The translations under genes were made by a program, and so were the position numbers. A DNA stretch of 64,000 nt, taken from the NCBI GenBank assembly GCA_032433765.1, contig JAVIAB010000102.1, positions 7,930,521 through 7,994,520 on the forward strand, given 5' to 3'. The stretch comes from Megaustenia siamemsis (lineage: Eukaryota; Mollusca; Gastropoda; Stylommatophora; Ariophantidae). The notes under the pieces were generated by a model. That model was not told the DNA's origin. It saw only the letters and a program-made list of their open reading frames with translations, and searched no databases. Numbering within the stretch: position 1 is the stretch's first letter; every line of letters begins with the position of its first letter. Positions 9,879 to 20,605 of the stretch are shown piece after piece.

Positions 9879-11087
9879 GTTAACACGTATTTAGTTAAAA
9901 TAGAAGGTTATAAATTGAGTAGAGGTAAACTTATACCTTATGGCTCATCTACTTTTCGAATAAACTCAAGTTCAGAAGAGGAAGACAGTGATGAAGATAG
10001 TGATTTGTCAATGAGCACGCAAACCACGACAATATGGCCTAGTGGTAATTTTAATAATGGTTTAACTTTAGACTCAATTTTCAAAAAGACAAATATACTT
10101 GAAAGGTTTTAAACTCTAGTGAAACCTCTGACACCTACATCACCGGCTCTCAAAATCAGGATCTGGAAGACTGGAGATTCCAACTGAAATAATTAACAAC
10201 CACTCCTCGACTGGTAATAGAGATATACAAATCTTTGAACATGATATTTATTTTGAACAAATTAACGCAACGTGGAACGAACAATACGCTTGCAGCCAGC
10301 AAGTGATACACTAACCGATAGAGCTACCAAGGTAAGTAATTGCTTTGGAGTCGAGTTTACCTTTTGATTTTGATATTCTCTGTTTCTTCTTCGTTATCTT
10401 TATTACTGGGTTATTACACAACTAGTAGAGACATTATCTTTATTGATGATGATAAATAGTAAATTTCCACATGTAATGAAAATTTTGAAACTAGTTGCTA
10501 GTAATGATTGACGTTATAGTAAAGGAAACCGAAAAAATAAAGGATTCATCGTTAATACCATAAAGAAGTAACTGTAACATCAAAGAAAACGACAAGTGGA
10601 ATAATATTAATACTGGTAAATCTTTTGACGTATTATCCTCTGGAGGTGGAGTAGAGTAAATTTTACGTAAAAGCAGGTTTTACTTACCCAAGAGACTCAT
10701 GGACAATAGGTTACTAGGTGGGAAGTGAAAGAGATATCCAATACTTGGATGTTGTGACTTGTAATGAGAACCGCTGTAATAACTTGTACCAACTTGAAAA
10801 CGTGAGGGGTGAAAAGACAGAGGGAAACAAAGAGAAATGACATCAGCTACAGCGTTGTGCAGAGATATTTTATTATAAAGTGTTTTTCATTTAGAAGTTT
10901 TTGCTGGCTTTTAAACCTAAATTGTCTCGTTTTATTCTAGGTTCATTTTTGTGAAGAAACGATTGTTTTAACAATCCACGATGATGAAAATGACGAACCC
11001 AATTATTCTTGGCAGCAGTTTTCTATAGACAAGGAGCGCTTCATAACCGTATACAAGAATGTGGCAAAATTATTTCCCCCATCCTAG
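9879..11087 (+). pseudogene. PPP1R15 (GADD34/CReP)-like gene, upstream part frameshifted
   Basis: PPP1R15 proteins recruit protein phosphatase 1 to dephosphorylate eIF2-alpha and restart translation after stress. The last exon (10941-11087, TAG stop) begins VHFCEE; with the AAG codon before the donor (10329-10331, GTAAGT at 10332) it completes KVHF, the PP1-docking KVxF. Downstream, WQQFSIDKERF resembles the family's W..(F/Y)..D..RF segment. Intron 10332-10940 ends TTATTCTAG. The upstream exon is acidic (SSSEEEDSDEDSD, about 9960-10000), as in this family, but coding character passes through frames 0, 2, 1 and 0 at about 10110, 10188 and 10310. That is three successive -1 shifts. No ATG is found in the first open stretch (open from 9879), so the 5' end is missing or in another exon. 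It may be a decayed gene or one damaged by assembly indels. Confidence 0.6.
10332..10940 (+). other. Putative intron of the PPP1R15-like gene
   Basis: GTAAGT donor and TTTTATTCTAG acceptor. Joining at phase 0 creates the KVxF motif across the junction, which supports this intron. Its interior shows no other gene. Confidence 0.6.
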
Positions 11088-11370
11088 CTATTGATCACAG
11101 AACCAAGATTCTAAAAAGTATTTCAGAAGTAATAGAAACTAAAGTTTAGTTGATATTTTACTTGTCAAGCCCAATCCTGTGTTCACAAGAACACTTCCCT
11201 CTAATGAACATAACATGCTATACTCGAGTTTGTCTCCAACTTGTCAGTGTAGGCCCCGCCCTCTGGATCATCATTTGTTTTGATGACTCCATGGATACAT
11301 CGGCCTCGTGGGACAAACTTCCCATGATTCATCAAAGATGGCCGCTCTCTGAACATGTCTCATCACGTCC

Positions 11371-11399
11371 AATGACGTATTGCATCAGTTACTATAAAT
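11371..11399 (+). promoter_or_regulatory. Putative core promoter: CCAAT, CRE/CARE, TATA
   Basis: CCAATGACGTATTGCATCA is followed by CTATAAATA within 30 bases. TGACGTA is a CRE half-site type, and ATTGCATCA is the reverse of TGATGCAAT, a C/EBP-ATF response element of the type bound by ATF4/CHOP. A GC-box-like CCCCGCCC lies upstream at about 11253. The TATA-like box ends at the assembly gap, so the driven gene, if any, is hidden in or after the gap. Confidence 0.45.
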
Positions 11400-11400
11400 A

Positions 11401-11500
11401 NNNNNNNNNNNNNNNNNNNNNNNNNNNNNNNNNNNNNNNNNNNNNNNNNNNNNNNNNNNNNNNNNNNNNNNNNNNNNNNNNNNNNNNNNNNNNNNNNNNN
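11401..11500. other. Assembly gap (100 N)
   Basis: Exactly 100 N, the usual placeholder for a gap of unknown size. It separates the promoter-like block from a minisatellite that probably caused the assembly break. Confidence 0.99.
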
Positions 11501-11504
11501 AACA

Positions 11505-12972
11505 GGAAGTAGAGTTGGTTTAGTTCGAGAGGTGAAGCACGTTAAAGGTTTGACACATGAGGTAGAGTTGGTTTAAGCTCCAGAAGAGACGCACGCTGAA
11601 GGTATGGCACATGAGGTAGAGTTGGTTCAGCTCGAGAAAAGACGCACTATGAAGGTTTGAACATGAGGTAGAGTTAGTTTAGCTCGAGAAGAGACGCACG
11701 CGAAGATTTGAAACAGGAAGTAGAGTTTGTTCAGCTCGAGAAGAGACGCATAATGAAGGTTTGACACAGGAGGTAGAGTTGTTAGCTCCAGAAGAGACGC
11801 ACGATGAAGGTTTGACACAGGAGGTAGAGTTGGTTTAGCTCGAGAATAGACGAACACTGAAGGTTTGACGCAGTAGGTAGAACTGGTTTAGCTCGAGAAG
11901 AGACGCACGATGAAGGTTTGACACAGGAGGTAGAGTTGGTTTAGTTCGAGAAGAACCGCAAAATGAAGGTTTGACATAGGAGGTAGAGTTGGTTTAGTTC
12001 GAGAAGAGACGCACGCTGACGGATTGACACAGGAGGTAGAGTTGAGTTAGTTCGAAAAGAGACGCACGCTGAAGGTTTGACACATGAGGTAGAGTTGGTT
12101 TAGTTCGAGAAGACACGCACAATGAAGGTTTGACACATAAGGTAGAGTTAGTTTGGCTCGAGAAGAGACGCACGCGGAAGATTTGACACAGGAGGTAGAG
12201 TTGGTTAGTTCGAGAAGACACGCACGCTGAATGTTTGACACAGGAGGTAGAGTTGGTTTAGTTCGTGAAGAGACGCACGCTGAAGGTTTGACACAGGAGG
12301 TAAAGTTGGTTTAGTTCGAGAAGAGACGCACAATGAAGGTTTGACACAGGAGGTAGAGTTGGTTTAGTTTGAGAAGAGACGCACGCTGACTTATTGACAC
12401 AAGTGATAGAGTTGATTTAGTTCGAAAAGAGATGCACGCTGAAGGTTTGACACATGAGGTAGGGTTGGTTTAGCTCGAGAAGAGACGCACGCTGAAGGTT
12501 TGACATATGAGGTAGAGTTGATTTAGCTCGAGAAGAGACGCGCGTGAAGGTTTGACACAGGAGGTAAAGTTGGTTTAGCTCGAGAAGAGACGCACAATGA
12601 AGGTTTGACACATGAGGTAGAGTTAGTTTAGCTCGAAAAGAGACGTACGCTGAAGGTTTGACACAGGAGGCAGATTTGGTTTAGTTCGAGAAGAGACGTA
12701 CGCTGAATGTTTGACACAGGAGGGTGAGTTGGTTTAGCTCGAGAAGAGACGCACGCTGAAGGTTTGACACAGTAGGTAGAGTTGGTTTAGTTAAAAAAGA
12801 GACGCACACTGAGGAATTGACACGGAGGTAAAGTTGGATTAGGTCGAGCGGAGACGCACACTGAAGGTTTTTACACAGGAGGTAGAGTTGGTTTAGCTCG
12901 AGAATAGACGCACACTGAAGGTTTGACGCAGAAGGTAGAGTTGGTTTAGTTCAAAAGAGACGCACACTGAAG
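11505..12972. repeat. 53-bp minisatellite
   Basis: About 28 diverged units, period about 53 bp: GAGGTAGAGTTGGTTTAG, then CTCGAGAAGAGACGCACG, then CTGAAGGTTTGACACAG. Minus-strand frames of 64-76 codons are repeat artefacts. Confidence 0.95.
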
Positions 12973-13079
12973 TGGAGACCTTGATGTTGAGAAGTCTTCT
13001 GAGAGTGAGGCAGCCATTTACACAGATGGGTCAGTTAATCGGCACGTACAGAACTCAAGGGCTTTCACGGCTGAAGCCT
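12973..13079 (+). mobile_element. RNase H domain fragment of a retroelement
   Basis: The plus reading gives SEAAIYTDGSVNRHVQNSRA, where YTDGS is the first catalytic-Asp motif of RNase H. It is cut off by the pentanucleotide array at GAAGCCTAGACTAGA. Probably a family R or related LINE piece. Confidence 0.55.
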
Positions 13080-14126
13080 AGACTAGACTAGACTAGACTA
13101 GACTAGAATAGAATAGAATAGAATAGATTAGACTAGACTAGAGACTAGACTAGACTAGACTAGACTAGACTAGACTAGACTAGAATAGAATAGACCTAGA
13201 CTAGACAAGACTAGAGACTAGACTAGAGACTAGACTAGAGACTAGACTAGAGACTAGACTAGACTAGACTAGAGACTAGACTAGACTAGACTACACTAGA
13301 GACTAGAGACTAGACTGGACTAGACTAGAATATACTAGTCTAGAGACTAGACTAGATTAGACTAGACTACACTAGAGACTAGACTAGACTAAAGACTAGA
13401 CTAGACTAGAGACTAGACTAGAGACTAGACTAGACTAGACTAGAATAGACTAGACTAGACTAGACTTGACTAGAGACTAGACTAGAGACTAGTCTAGAGA
13501 CTAGACTAGACTTGAATAGACTAGACTAGACTAGAGATTAGACTAGAGATTAGACTAGAGACTAGACTAGAGACTAGACTAGAGACTAGACTAGACTAGA
13601 CTAGACTAGACTAGACTAGACTAGAGACTAGACTAGAATAGAAATAGACTAGACTAGAAAAGAATAGAATAGACTAGACTAGACTAGACTAGAGACTAGA
13701 CTAGACTAGACTACACTAGAGACTAGAGACTAGACTAGAATAGACTAGACTAGAGACTAGACTAGACTAGACTAGACTATCCTAGACTACACTAGAGACT
13801 AGACTAGACTAGACTAGACTAGACTAGACTAGACTAGACTAAACTAGAGACTAGACTAGAGTAGAGACTAGACTAGACTAGACTAGACTAGACTAGAGAC
13901 TAGACTAGAGACTAGACTAGACTAGACTAGAGACTAGACTAGAGACTAGACTAGAGACTAGACTAGACTAGACTAGACTAGACTAGACTAGACTAGAGAC
14001 TAGACTAGAGTAGAGACTAGACTAGACTAGACTAGACTAGACTAGAGACTAGACTAGAGACTAGACTAGACTAGACTAGACTAGACTAGAGACTAGACTT
14101 GAGACTAGACTAGACTAGACTAGACC
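13078..14126. repeat. CTAGA pentanucleotide satellite with GAGACTAGA variants
   Basis: About 1.05 kb of (CTAGA)n interspersed with GAGACTAGACTAGA nine-mers and occasional ATAGA and TTAGA variants. It starts inside an RNase H-like fragment. Confidence 0.98.
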
Positions 14127-14202
14127 TATCGTGGCCACATCTGCCACAAGTCTATTTTTCTTGGCCTTTGAAGCGTCCACAGAAACCACTATATATAAAC
14201 AC

Positions 14203-14290
14203 ACATCATCATCATTGAGTGCTGTCTCCGCATCGAAGGTTGGCTACCATGGAGCGCCATTCCACTCTATCCTTGCTTGATAGTGCAGTT
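14203..14290 (-). mobile_element. RTE-B LINE 3' terminus
   Basis: ATCATCATCATTGAGTGCTG plus the TTGGCTACCATGGAGCGCCA segment, matching the 3' end of RTE-B in minus orientation. Confidence 0.7.
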
Positions 14291-14364
14291 GACTTGTATG
14301 TATCCACTTTCTTTCCATCTTGTTTCTGATATGCCTAATATATATATGTTTAATTGTTCTCCTT

Positions 14365-14600
14365 CTACCATACCGGTTAGCGTAGGCGATCATCTCGTTC
14401 CACAATCTTCTATCTACAGTGCATCGTATCAGTTCTGTTGTTGACTGCTTTCCATGCCATGACACCAAGTCATCTAGTATTTTCTTTCTTTGTCGTCCGC
14501 GATCTCTCTTTCCTTTTATTTTACCAGTTGTAACAAAGTATTTCCAACTTTCCTCTTCTCATGATGTGCCATAAGATTTTCTAATTTTCCTTGTTGGTAT
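14365..14600 (-). mobile_element. RTE-C LINE 3' fragment
   Basis: It matches 15030-15250 (CTTCTATCTACAGTGCATCG, TCTGTTGTTGACTGCTTTCC). The minus reading includes STTELIRCTVDRRLWNEMIAYANR, the C-terminal end of an RTE-like polymerase. Confidence 0.65.
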
Positions 14601-15000
14601 AAGGTCCTAACATTCTATGTAGTTATTTTTAGTTCGTTCCTAAACAATAGTTACAATTTCTCTCCATGCTTTCTTTGGAATGTTACGTGATGAGGCTCCA
14701 ATCTCTATCACGGTGGTCTGCCATATTCGTCTTTCGTGTTCTGAATATGCCTCATGTGTACCACACACTTTGCTATTTTCGCTTTCTAGGCCGTTTGATC
14801 ATTTCTGATTCTTCCGCCCCATCCACCGTCACAGACTTTTCACGTTCGGGATGAGCATACCCGGCCGGCGGGCCGGCAAACACCCATACACGTAATAAAA
14901 AAAGTTCCAGTCGGTTAAAAAAAAAAAAATAATGCCGACAATAACCAAAGTCATTGTTTATAGTTGGCACGGCAAAGTCGCTTTTCTATCAGTGTCATGT
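14601..15000. other. No gene seen
   Basis: Mixed sequence containing CCGGCCGGCGGGCCGGC (about 14862) and an A-rich run. I see no supported feature. Confidence 0.5.
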
Positions 15001-15017
15001 GATAGCATGCGAGCATT

Positions 15018-15660
15018 ATTATCATCATCATGTGCCATACTGGTTGGTGTAGGCGATCATGTCCTTCCACAATCTTCTATCCACAGTGCATCGTATCAGT
15101 TCTGTTGTTGACTGTTTCCATGCCATGACACCAAACTATCCTGTATTTTCTCTCGTTGTCGTCCGCGATCTCTCTTTCCTTTTATTTTGCCAGTTGTAAC
15201 CAAGTATTCCAACTTTCCTCTTCTCATGATGTATCCGAAAAATGTTGATTGTTTCTTTCTGATGTTTTTTAGGAGTTCGTTTTTTGTGTGTTGGCCTCTT
15301 TGAGAATTTCCTCATTGGTCATTTTAGCTGTCCGGGGAACTTTCAACATTCTTCTGAGAAATCCCATCTCTGTGGCCTCTAATCGTCTTTTCATTTGTTT
15401 GTCTACTGTCCATGATTCGCTTCCGCAAGTCAGAATCTGTTTCTATATAGCACCGATGAACTCTCTTTCTCATTTCTATTGACATAGATTTGTTGCATAA
15501 GATATTTTTCATTTTCTGAAATGCTATTTTGGCCTGAGCTATTCTGCTTTTAATTTCTGTGGTGCACCTTCCGTCTGATGCTATTATTGTGCCTAAGTAT
15601 TTGACACGTTGTACTTGTTTCAGATTTGTCCTGTTTATTTCCTTTCTCATTACATGGCCT
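15018..15660 (-). mobile_element. RTE-C LINE 3' region
   Basis: The minus reading gives QVQRVKYLGTIIASDGRCTT and EIKSRIAQAKIAFQKMKNIL, the conserved YLG..I..DG.C..EI..RI.AK block of BovB/RTE-like polymerases. It then shifts frame several times to the 3' end (ATCATCATCATGTG at the plus-strand left edge). Confidence 0.7.
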
Positions 15661-15689
15661 ATATATGTACTAGATAATATAATGGCATT

Positions 15690-16660
15690 ATATAAAAAAC
15701 AGTCAAAGTACCGTTAGAACATCGGAAGGTCTGTCAGAATGGTTTCAGGTTACAACAGGTGTAAGACAAGGATGTGTCCTCTTACCACTCCTCTTCATCA
15801 TATATATGGACAAAATAAATCAGGAAACAACCAACAACAAGGACAAATCAAATAATAACATAGAGGTAGAAGATTCCAACATCAACGAGCTACTCTTCGC
15901 TGACGACCAATGCCTAATATATGAGAACGAAAACCTGCTACAACAACATTTAACATCTCTAGATAAAAGTTGCACAAACTACAGTATGAAAATTCAGAGC
16001 TATGAGAATAAGCAAATTAAGACACCAATAAACATTAAGATCAAAGATAAAGAAATAAAACAAGTAGAGGAATTCAAGTATTTAGGCACAATGTTCACAG
16101 AAGATGGAAAACTAGACAGAGAAATTGACATGAGAATACAAAAGCAAATGCTGTCACATACCAGCTTTCACCATTGCTAAGACATCCAAACATTTGTATG
16201 CCAGCTAAACAACAAATGATAAATAGCATCTTCATACCAACTTTGTGCTATGAAAGTCAAACATGGACCCTTTCTAAATCACATTTAAGAAAGATCAATA
16301 CATGTGAGATACGATGCTTAATTAAGAAAAGTAACAAACAACACAAGAAGAGATAGAATACCAAATGAAACCAGAAGAAAAATAGTAGGAACAAAACCCT
16401 GCCAAGAATATATAGAACAACAACTTAAATGGTTTGGCCACCTGGTCAGAATGAATCCTCACCAATCACACCAAGGGCGTTCTTCTTGAGAATGCATGGG
16501 AAAAGACCAAGAGGAAGACCCAGAAGAAGATGGATAGATGCAGTGATATAGACATGTAAAAACAATGGAAAATCACTAATTCAGACAGTTCGAGCAGCTC
16601 AAGAACGACAAATGATATAAACCACGACACCTTTTCGGTATCAGTGAGAAAGAGAAAAGA
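15690..16660 (+). mobile_element. RTE-D LINE reverse transcriptase fragment
   Basis: The plus reading carries a G.RQGCVL-type motif (about 15757-15780), then ELLFADDQCLI with the catalytic FADD (15806-16180 frame), then QVEEFKYLGTMFTEDGKLDR. After a frameshift near 16174 it continues with YESQTWTLSKSHLRKINTCE, and later QLKWFGHLVRMN. It is the palm and thumb of a dead LINE with at least two frameshifts. Confidence 0.75.
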
Positions 16661-16667
16661 AGAAGAT

Positions 16668-16868
16668 TACATGGTCAAAAGAGGATGATTGTTTGCTCTT
16701 AATATTGAATATTAACTCTCATTTTGTTTTGGACCTTTTCAGAACGTTTTCATTACTCTGCTTAGCTGTCCATGGTATTCTCAATATTCTTCTGTAAAAC
16801 CACATTTCAATAGTCTCCACTGATTTTCTTGCCAGTTGTCCTATTGTCTATGATTCACATCCATATGC
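16668..16868 (-). mobile_element. RTE-A LINE internal fragment
   Basis: TTAGCTGTCCATGGTATTCT and TTCTTCTGTAAAACCACATT match RTE-A in minus orientation. It is truncated at both ends and joined directly to RTE-C. Confidence 0.65.
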
Positions 16869-17070
16869 TAATACTTGGTTACAACTGGCAAATTCAGGGA
16901 AAGAGAGATCGCAGACGACAAAGAGAGATAATACTAAATAGCTTGGTGTTGCATCATGTTCAACAGTCAACAACAGAAGTCAAACGATGTACTGTGGACA
17001 CATTATTATAGAAGGACATGAACTCACACCAAGCGGTAACTGGTATGGCACATGATGATGATTGGACTCC
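16869..17070 (+). mobile_element. RTE-C LINE 3' fragment
   Basis: GTTACAACTGGCAAATTCAG through GATCGCAGACGACAAAGAGA to a terminal CACATGATGATGAT matches RTE-C in plus orientation. Confidence 0.6.
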
Positions 17071-17434
17071 AAGGTGAAAGGTCACGCACACTTTCAGCAT
17101 GGCGGTCACCAGTTGTAAGTCACCAACAACAACATTGCACATTTACTTGAGAATTCTCACATCTATACTTTCCTAAAGATTAAATAATTAAAAGATACAA
17201 AGTAACAATGGCTGCGACTGGTATCACTTTTGTTTACAGTACTGGGCATTTGTATTTTAGCATAAACACTTTCGTGACTTTCTCAGAGGAGACTTCTTAA
17301 TCTTTGTTACTTTCTTTCTGAGACTTTCTAGTTTCCAATGTAAACAATAAAAGAGTAAACTTAAAATTATAACTAAAAATTCCTTCTCACTTTTCTGTTA
17401 TATTTCAATGTATGAGTGTTAGTTACGCTGTTGT
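17071..17434. other. No gene seen
   Basis: AT-rich spacer without a recognised feature. Confidence 0.5.
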
Positions 17435-17484
17435 TATATTTGTAATATTTTGTTATTGAGTTATTTGCGGGTCATCATCATTGC
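17435..17484 (-). mobile_element. Family R 3' tail interrupted by hAT
   Basis: TTATTGAGTTATTTGCGGGT plus CATCATCATTGC is the reverse of the family R 3' terminus seen at 268-302. The hAT element begins at the next base. Confidence 0.6.
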
Positions 17485-19059
17485 TAAGGTGACAATATTT
17501 TTGAAACCCTAATCCGGGACGGATTAATTTGATATAAATTTTCAATCAGTAAAATGACATTTCTTCCGTCTTTTTCAAGTGAATGATACATATATTTTAA
17601 AATAATTAAAACACCTAATAATATAGGCTTACAAAACGTTAACATGAGATAAAATAAAACTTTTTCCTTTGATTGTCAGATACTTTGATCACAATAAGGG
17701 GCTGAAAGTTAAAAATTAGAACTGAAGTCATTGCCAGGAGAAACATCTGATATTGATAGTAGTTTTATTAATGGCAGAAAAAAGGTTTAGAAAGGTAAGT
17801 AGTTGCATTATGTGCAGACAACACAAATTTTAATTTTGGGGGCTCTGAAAGGAAAGGAAAAAATGATATTTTTCATAAAGCTGAAAGAAAACCTTGGACA
17901 TAGTTTCAAAGGTGTTGGTTGTGCATGCCATATTTTCCACAACACTGTTTTTACCAGCCGCAGATGTATTAACTATAGATGTTGAAATGATTATTTGCTA
18001 AAGTTTTTCTGCACTTCAAATCATGCACAGTTAGAGTTGAAAGTCTCAAGGAGTTTTGCCAGTTTGTGGACACAGACTTCCAATGATTTCAGGTTATGCA
18101 CAGACTAGGTGGCTTGCATTGCTGCCTGCTGTTGAAAGGGTTTTTGCATGTATAAGAACTATCTTGGAGTCCAGACTGGAAGATGATTTCTTGCCATCAT
18201 GAGTTAAGCTAATTCTTGACAAGTTGGAAATGGTAGGAATTCCACAGGATGATGTGAACAAGTTTAAAGCCAGTGTTTCTTCATTCTATGAAACAGCTTT
18301 ATGTTATTTGAAGAAATGGGCTGCAAATAATTTTCAAAACCTTGAGGTCTACAGCTGGGTAATGTTGAACAGAACACCAACTTGGGAAGATGTTCAGAAA
18401 TCTTCATCATTAGTGAGTCAAACAGTACCTTCTCAGTCGACTTTCCAGAAAATGAAATGTATGACGAATATGTTTACATGAAGCAGTTTGTTACTTCTCA
18501 GAAAATTAATGAGTGAGGTATTAATAAAACATTACCAGGGCAGCGTTGGATTGAGTTTTTTTGTGTGTGTGTCTCTACCGGGAACAAATGTTGCCACGGA
18601 AAGATTGTTTTCACTGATGAACAGCTTGTGGACAAATGATAAAACACATCTAAGTGTTTAACACTTTAAAGGCCATGTTGATCACCAAAGTGAACAATGA
18701 GCAATCATGTGTTGAATTTTTTAAGATGCTCCAAACACAGAGAGATCTTTTAAAAAAAGAATATATGTATCATTCACTTGAAAAAGACGGAAGAAATGTC
18801 ATTTTATTGATTGAAAATTTATGTCAAACTAATCCGTCCCGTATTAGGGTTTCAAAAATATGGTCACCTTACGTTTACTATATTGGCAAAATTGGTAGAT
18901 GTTTGTGTCCCTAATGTATTTTAACAAATCCGGGACAAAAGCTAAAAAATTGGCCAAAATCGGGACAAATTAGGGACAGTAACAAATCCGGGACAAAGGT
19001 TGAAAAAACAGTAAAAAATCGGGACTGTCCCGGAAAAATCGGGATGTTTGGTCACCTTA
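17485..19059. mobile_element. hAT-superfamily DNA transposon, 1575 bp
   Basis: Both outer ends read TAAGGTGAC (17485-17493; reverse of 19051-19059), flanked by TCATTGC at 17478-17484 and 19060-19066, a 7- to 8-bp target-site duplication as expected for hAT. The first 110 bp also match the reverse complement of 18762-18871 (GTGATGTTT-free core TTTTCAAGTGAATGATACAT), so a second GGTCACCTTA end lies internally at 18862. Between the inner and outer 3' ends are several (A)TCCGGGACA repeats. Confidence 0.8.
17803..18770 (+). pseudogene. hAT transposase remnant
   Basis: hAT transposases cut and paste the element. Conserved pieces in order: HSFKGVGCACHIFHNTVF (about 17895-17955, frame 1), then SGYAQTRWLALLPAVERVF (about 18090-18150), then an open stretch 18224-18481, then LPGTNVATERLFSLMNSLW (about 18570-18635), which is the C-terminal hAT dimerisation motif. 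A final stretch, LKAMLITKVNNEQSCVEFFK, follows. Stops and frameshifts separate the blocks and the N-terminal zinc finger and much of the catalytic core are missing, so it cannot encode an active enzyme. Confidence 0.75.
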
Positions 19060-19087
19060 TCATTGCACTCAAAATAATCGGCTACTC

Positions 19088-19250
19088 AAAATATCATATG
19101 TTCTACAGGATTGCCCACAGACCTGAGAAGGACAATCCAATAATGTGGTCCACACCCACCTCCCTGGAAGAGAAACTATATGGGGCGATTGAATCGCTTA
19201 AACAGACAGCTGACTTCATGAGAGAGTCTGGAATCCTACTCTGATTGAGT
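19088..19250 (+). mobile_element. Retroelement C-terminal tail (second RNase H-type family)
   Basis: [20 protein letters not shown] ending ADFMRESGILL with a stop resembles C-terminal tails of RNase H-bearing LINEs. Copies lie at 25998-26070. The flank CATATGTTCTACAGGATTGC recurs at 21869. Confidence 0.5.
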
Positions 19251-19264
19251 CTTGGTCGCAGAGA

Positions 19265-19455
19265 GAGAGAGAGAAATAATCGGCTCCCTCAATGAGATAG
19301 AGCTGCTTGCACAAAACAGAGACAAAAGGCAAGATTTGATAAAATATCTTTAAAAGAAATGAAAACTGCTAGAACAAAAATTTAGATAGGAGAAGGAGTA
19401 TCTTGGTCTACGCCCTATGGGCCGGCTACAACTTGAAAGGTCAATAGATAGATCA
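19265..19455 (+). mobile_element. LINE-T 3' end
   Basis: ATCGGCTCCCTCAATGAGAT to GCCCTATGGGCCGGCTACAA matches the LINE-T 3' end at 2095-2260. Confidence 0.65.
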
Positions 19456-19622
19456 TTGCACACCGTGCATGTCCATAGGTCATGATAGGTGCTCAGACAG
19501 ATCCCCTCCTTAAGCAAGTCTCGCAGTGTCCAGCGACTGACGACTCCAGTTCTGTGTTGGTTGATAAGTCTTCTTATACGCCCACTAAGTTTCTCATTTA
19601 TGGCTGTGCCCATTGTTTGTAT
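19456..19622 (-). mobile_element. Family R 3' fragment
   Basis: The minus reading contains [20 protein letters not shown], matching 22788-23000 (-) and 170-235 (+). Confidence 0.65.
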
Positions 19623-19689
19623 GTCACTTGACTCATTGTTGTTAATTGTAGGAGTGTATCATATGTAGTGTAGTAGTGATGATAGTGTG

Positions 19690-20605
19690 TAAACTCAAGA
19701 CTCAAGAGATATCAACTGTAGTGTGTCAGTGAACTGTAGGTCTCTGTAGTAGTATAAGTGTAGTGTGTCGGTGAACTGTAGGTCTCTGTAGTAGTATAAG
19801 TGTAGTGTGTCAGTGAACTGTAGGTCTCTGTAGTAGTAACAGTGTAGTGTGTCAATGAACTGTAGGTCTCTGTAGTAGTATAAGTGTAGTGTGTCAGTGA
19901 ACTGTAGGTCTCTGTAGTAGTATAAGTGTAGTGTGTCAGTGAACTGTAGGTCTCTGTAGTAGTATAAGTGTAGTGTGTCAGTGAACTGTAGGTCTCTGTA
20001 GTAGTATAAGTGTAGTGTGTCAATGAACTGTAGGTCTCTGTAGTAGTATAAGTGTAGTGTGTCAGTGAACTGTAGGTCTCTGTAGTAGTAACAGTGTAGT
20101 GTGTCAATGAACTGTAGGTCTCTGTAGTAGTATAAGTGTAGTGTGTCAGTGAACTGTAGGTCTCTGTAGTAGTATAAGTGTAGTGTGTCAGTGAACTGTA
20201 GGTCTCTGTAGTAGTATAAGTGTAGTGTGTCAGTGAACTGTAGGTCTCTGTAGTAGTATAAGTGTAGTGTGTCAATGAACTGTAGGTCTCTGTAGTAGTA
20301 TAAGTGTAGTGTGTCAATGAACTGTAGGTCTCTGTAGTAGTGTAAGTGTAGCGTGTCAGTGAACTGTAGGTCTCTGTAGTAGTATAAGTGTAGTGTGTCA
20401 GTGAACTGTAGGTCTCTGTAGTAGTATAAGTGTAGTGTGTCAGTGAACTGTAGGTGTCTGTAGTAGTAACAGTGTAGTGTGTTAATGAACTGTAGGTCTC
20501 TGTAGTAGTATAAGCATAGTGTGTCAATGAACTTTAGGTCTCTGTAGTAGTATAAGTGTAGTGTGTCAATGAACTTTAGGTCTCTGTAGTAGTGTATGCT
20601 CAAGT
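19690..20605. repeat. 42-bp minisatellite
   Basis: About 21 units of 42 bp (GTGTGTCAGTGAACTGTAGG, TCTCTGTAGTAGTATAAG). 42 is a multiple of 3, so the minus strand keeps a 302-codon frame repeating a 14-residue unit (YYYRDLQFTDTLHL). No signal of selection is visible, so it is not called as protein. Confidence 0.97.

Noticed and set aside
19695..20603. 302-codon minus-strand ORF (14-residue repeats)
   Set aside because: Product of a 42-bp tandem repeat without minus stops; a second frame is also open, which argues against coding.
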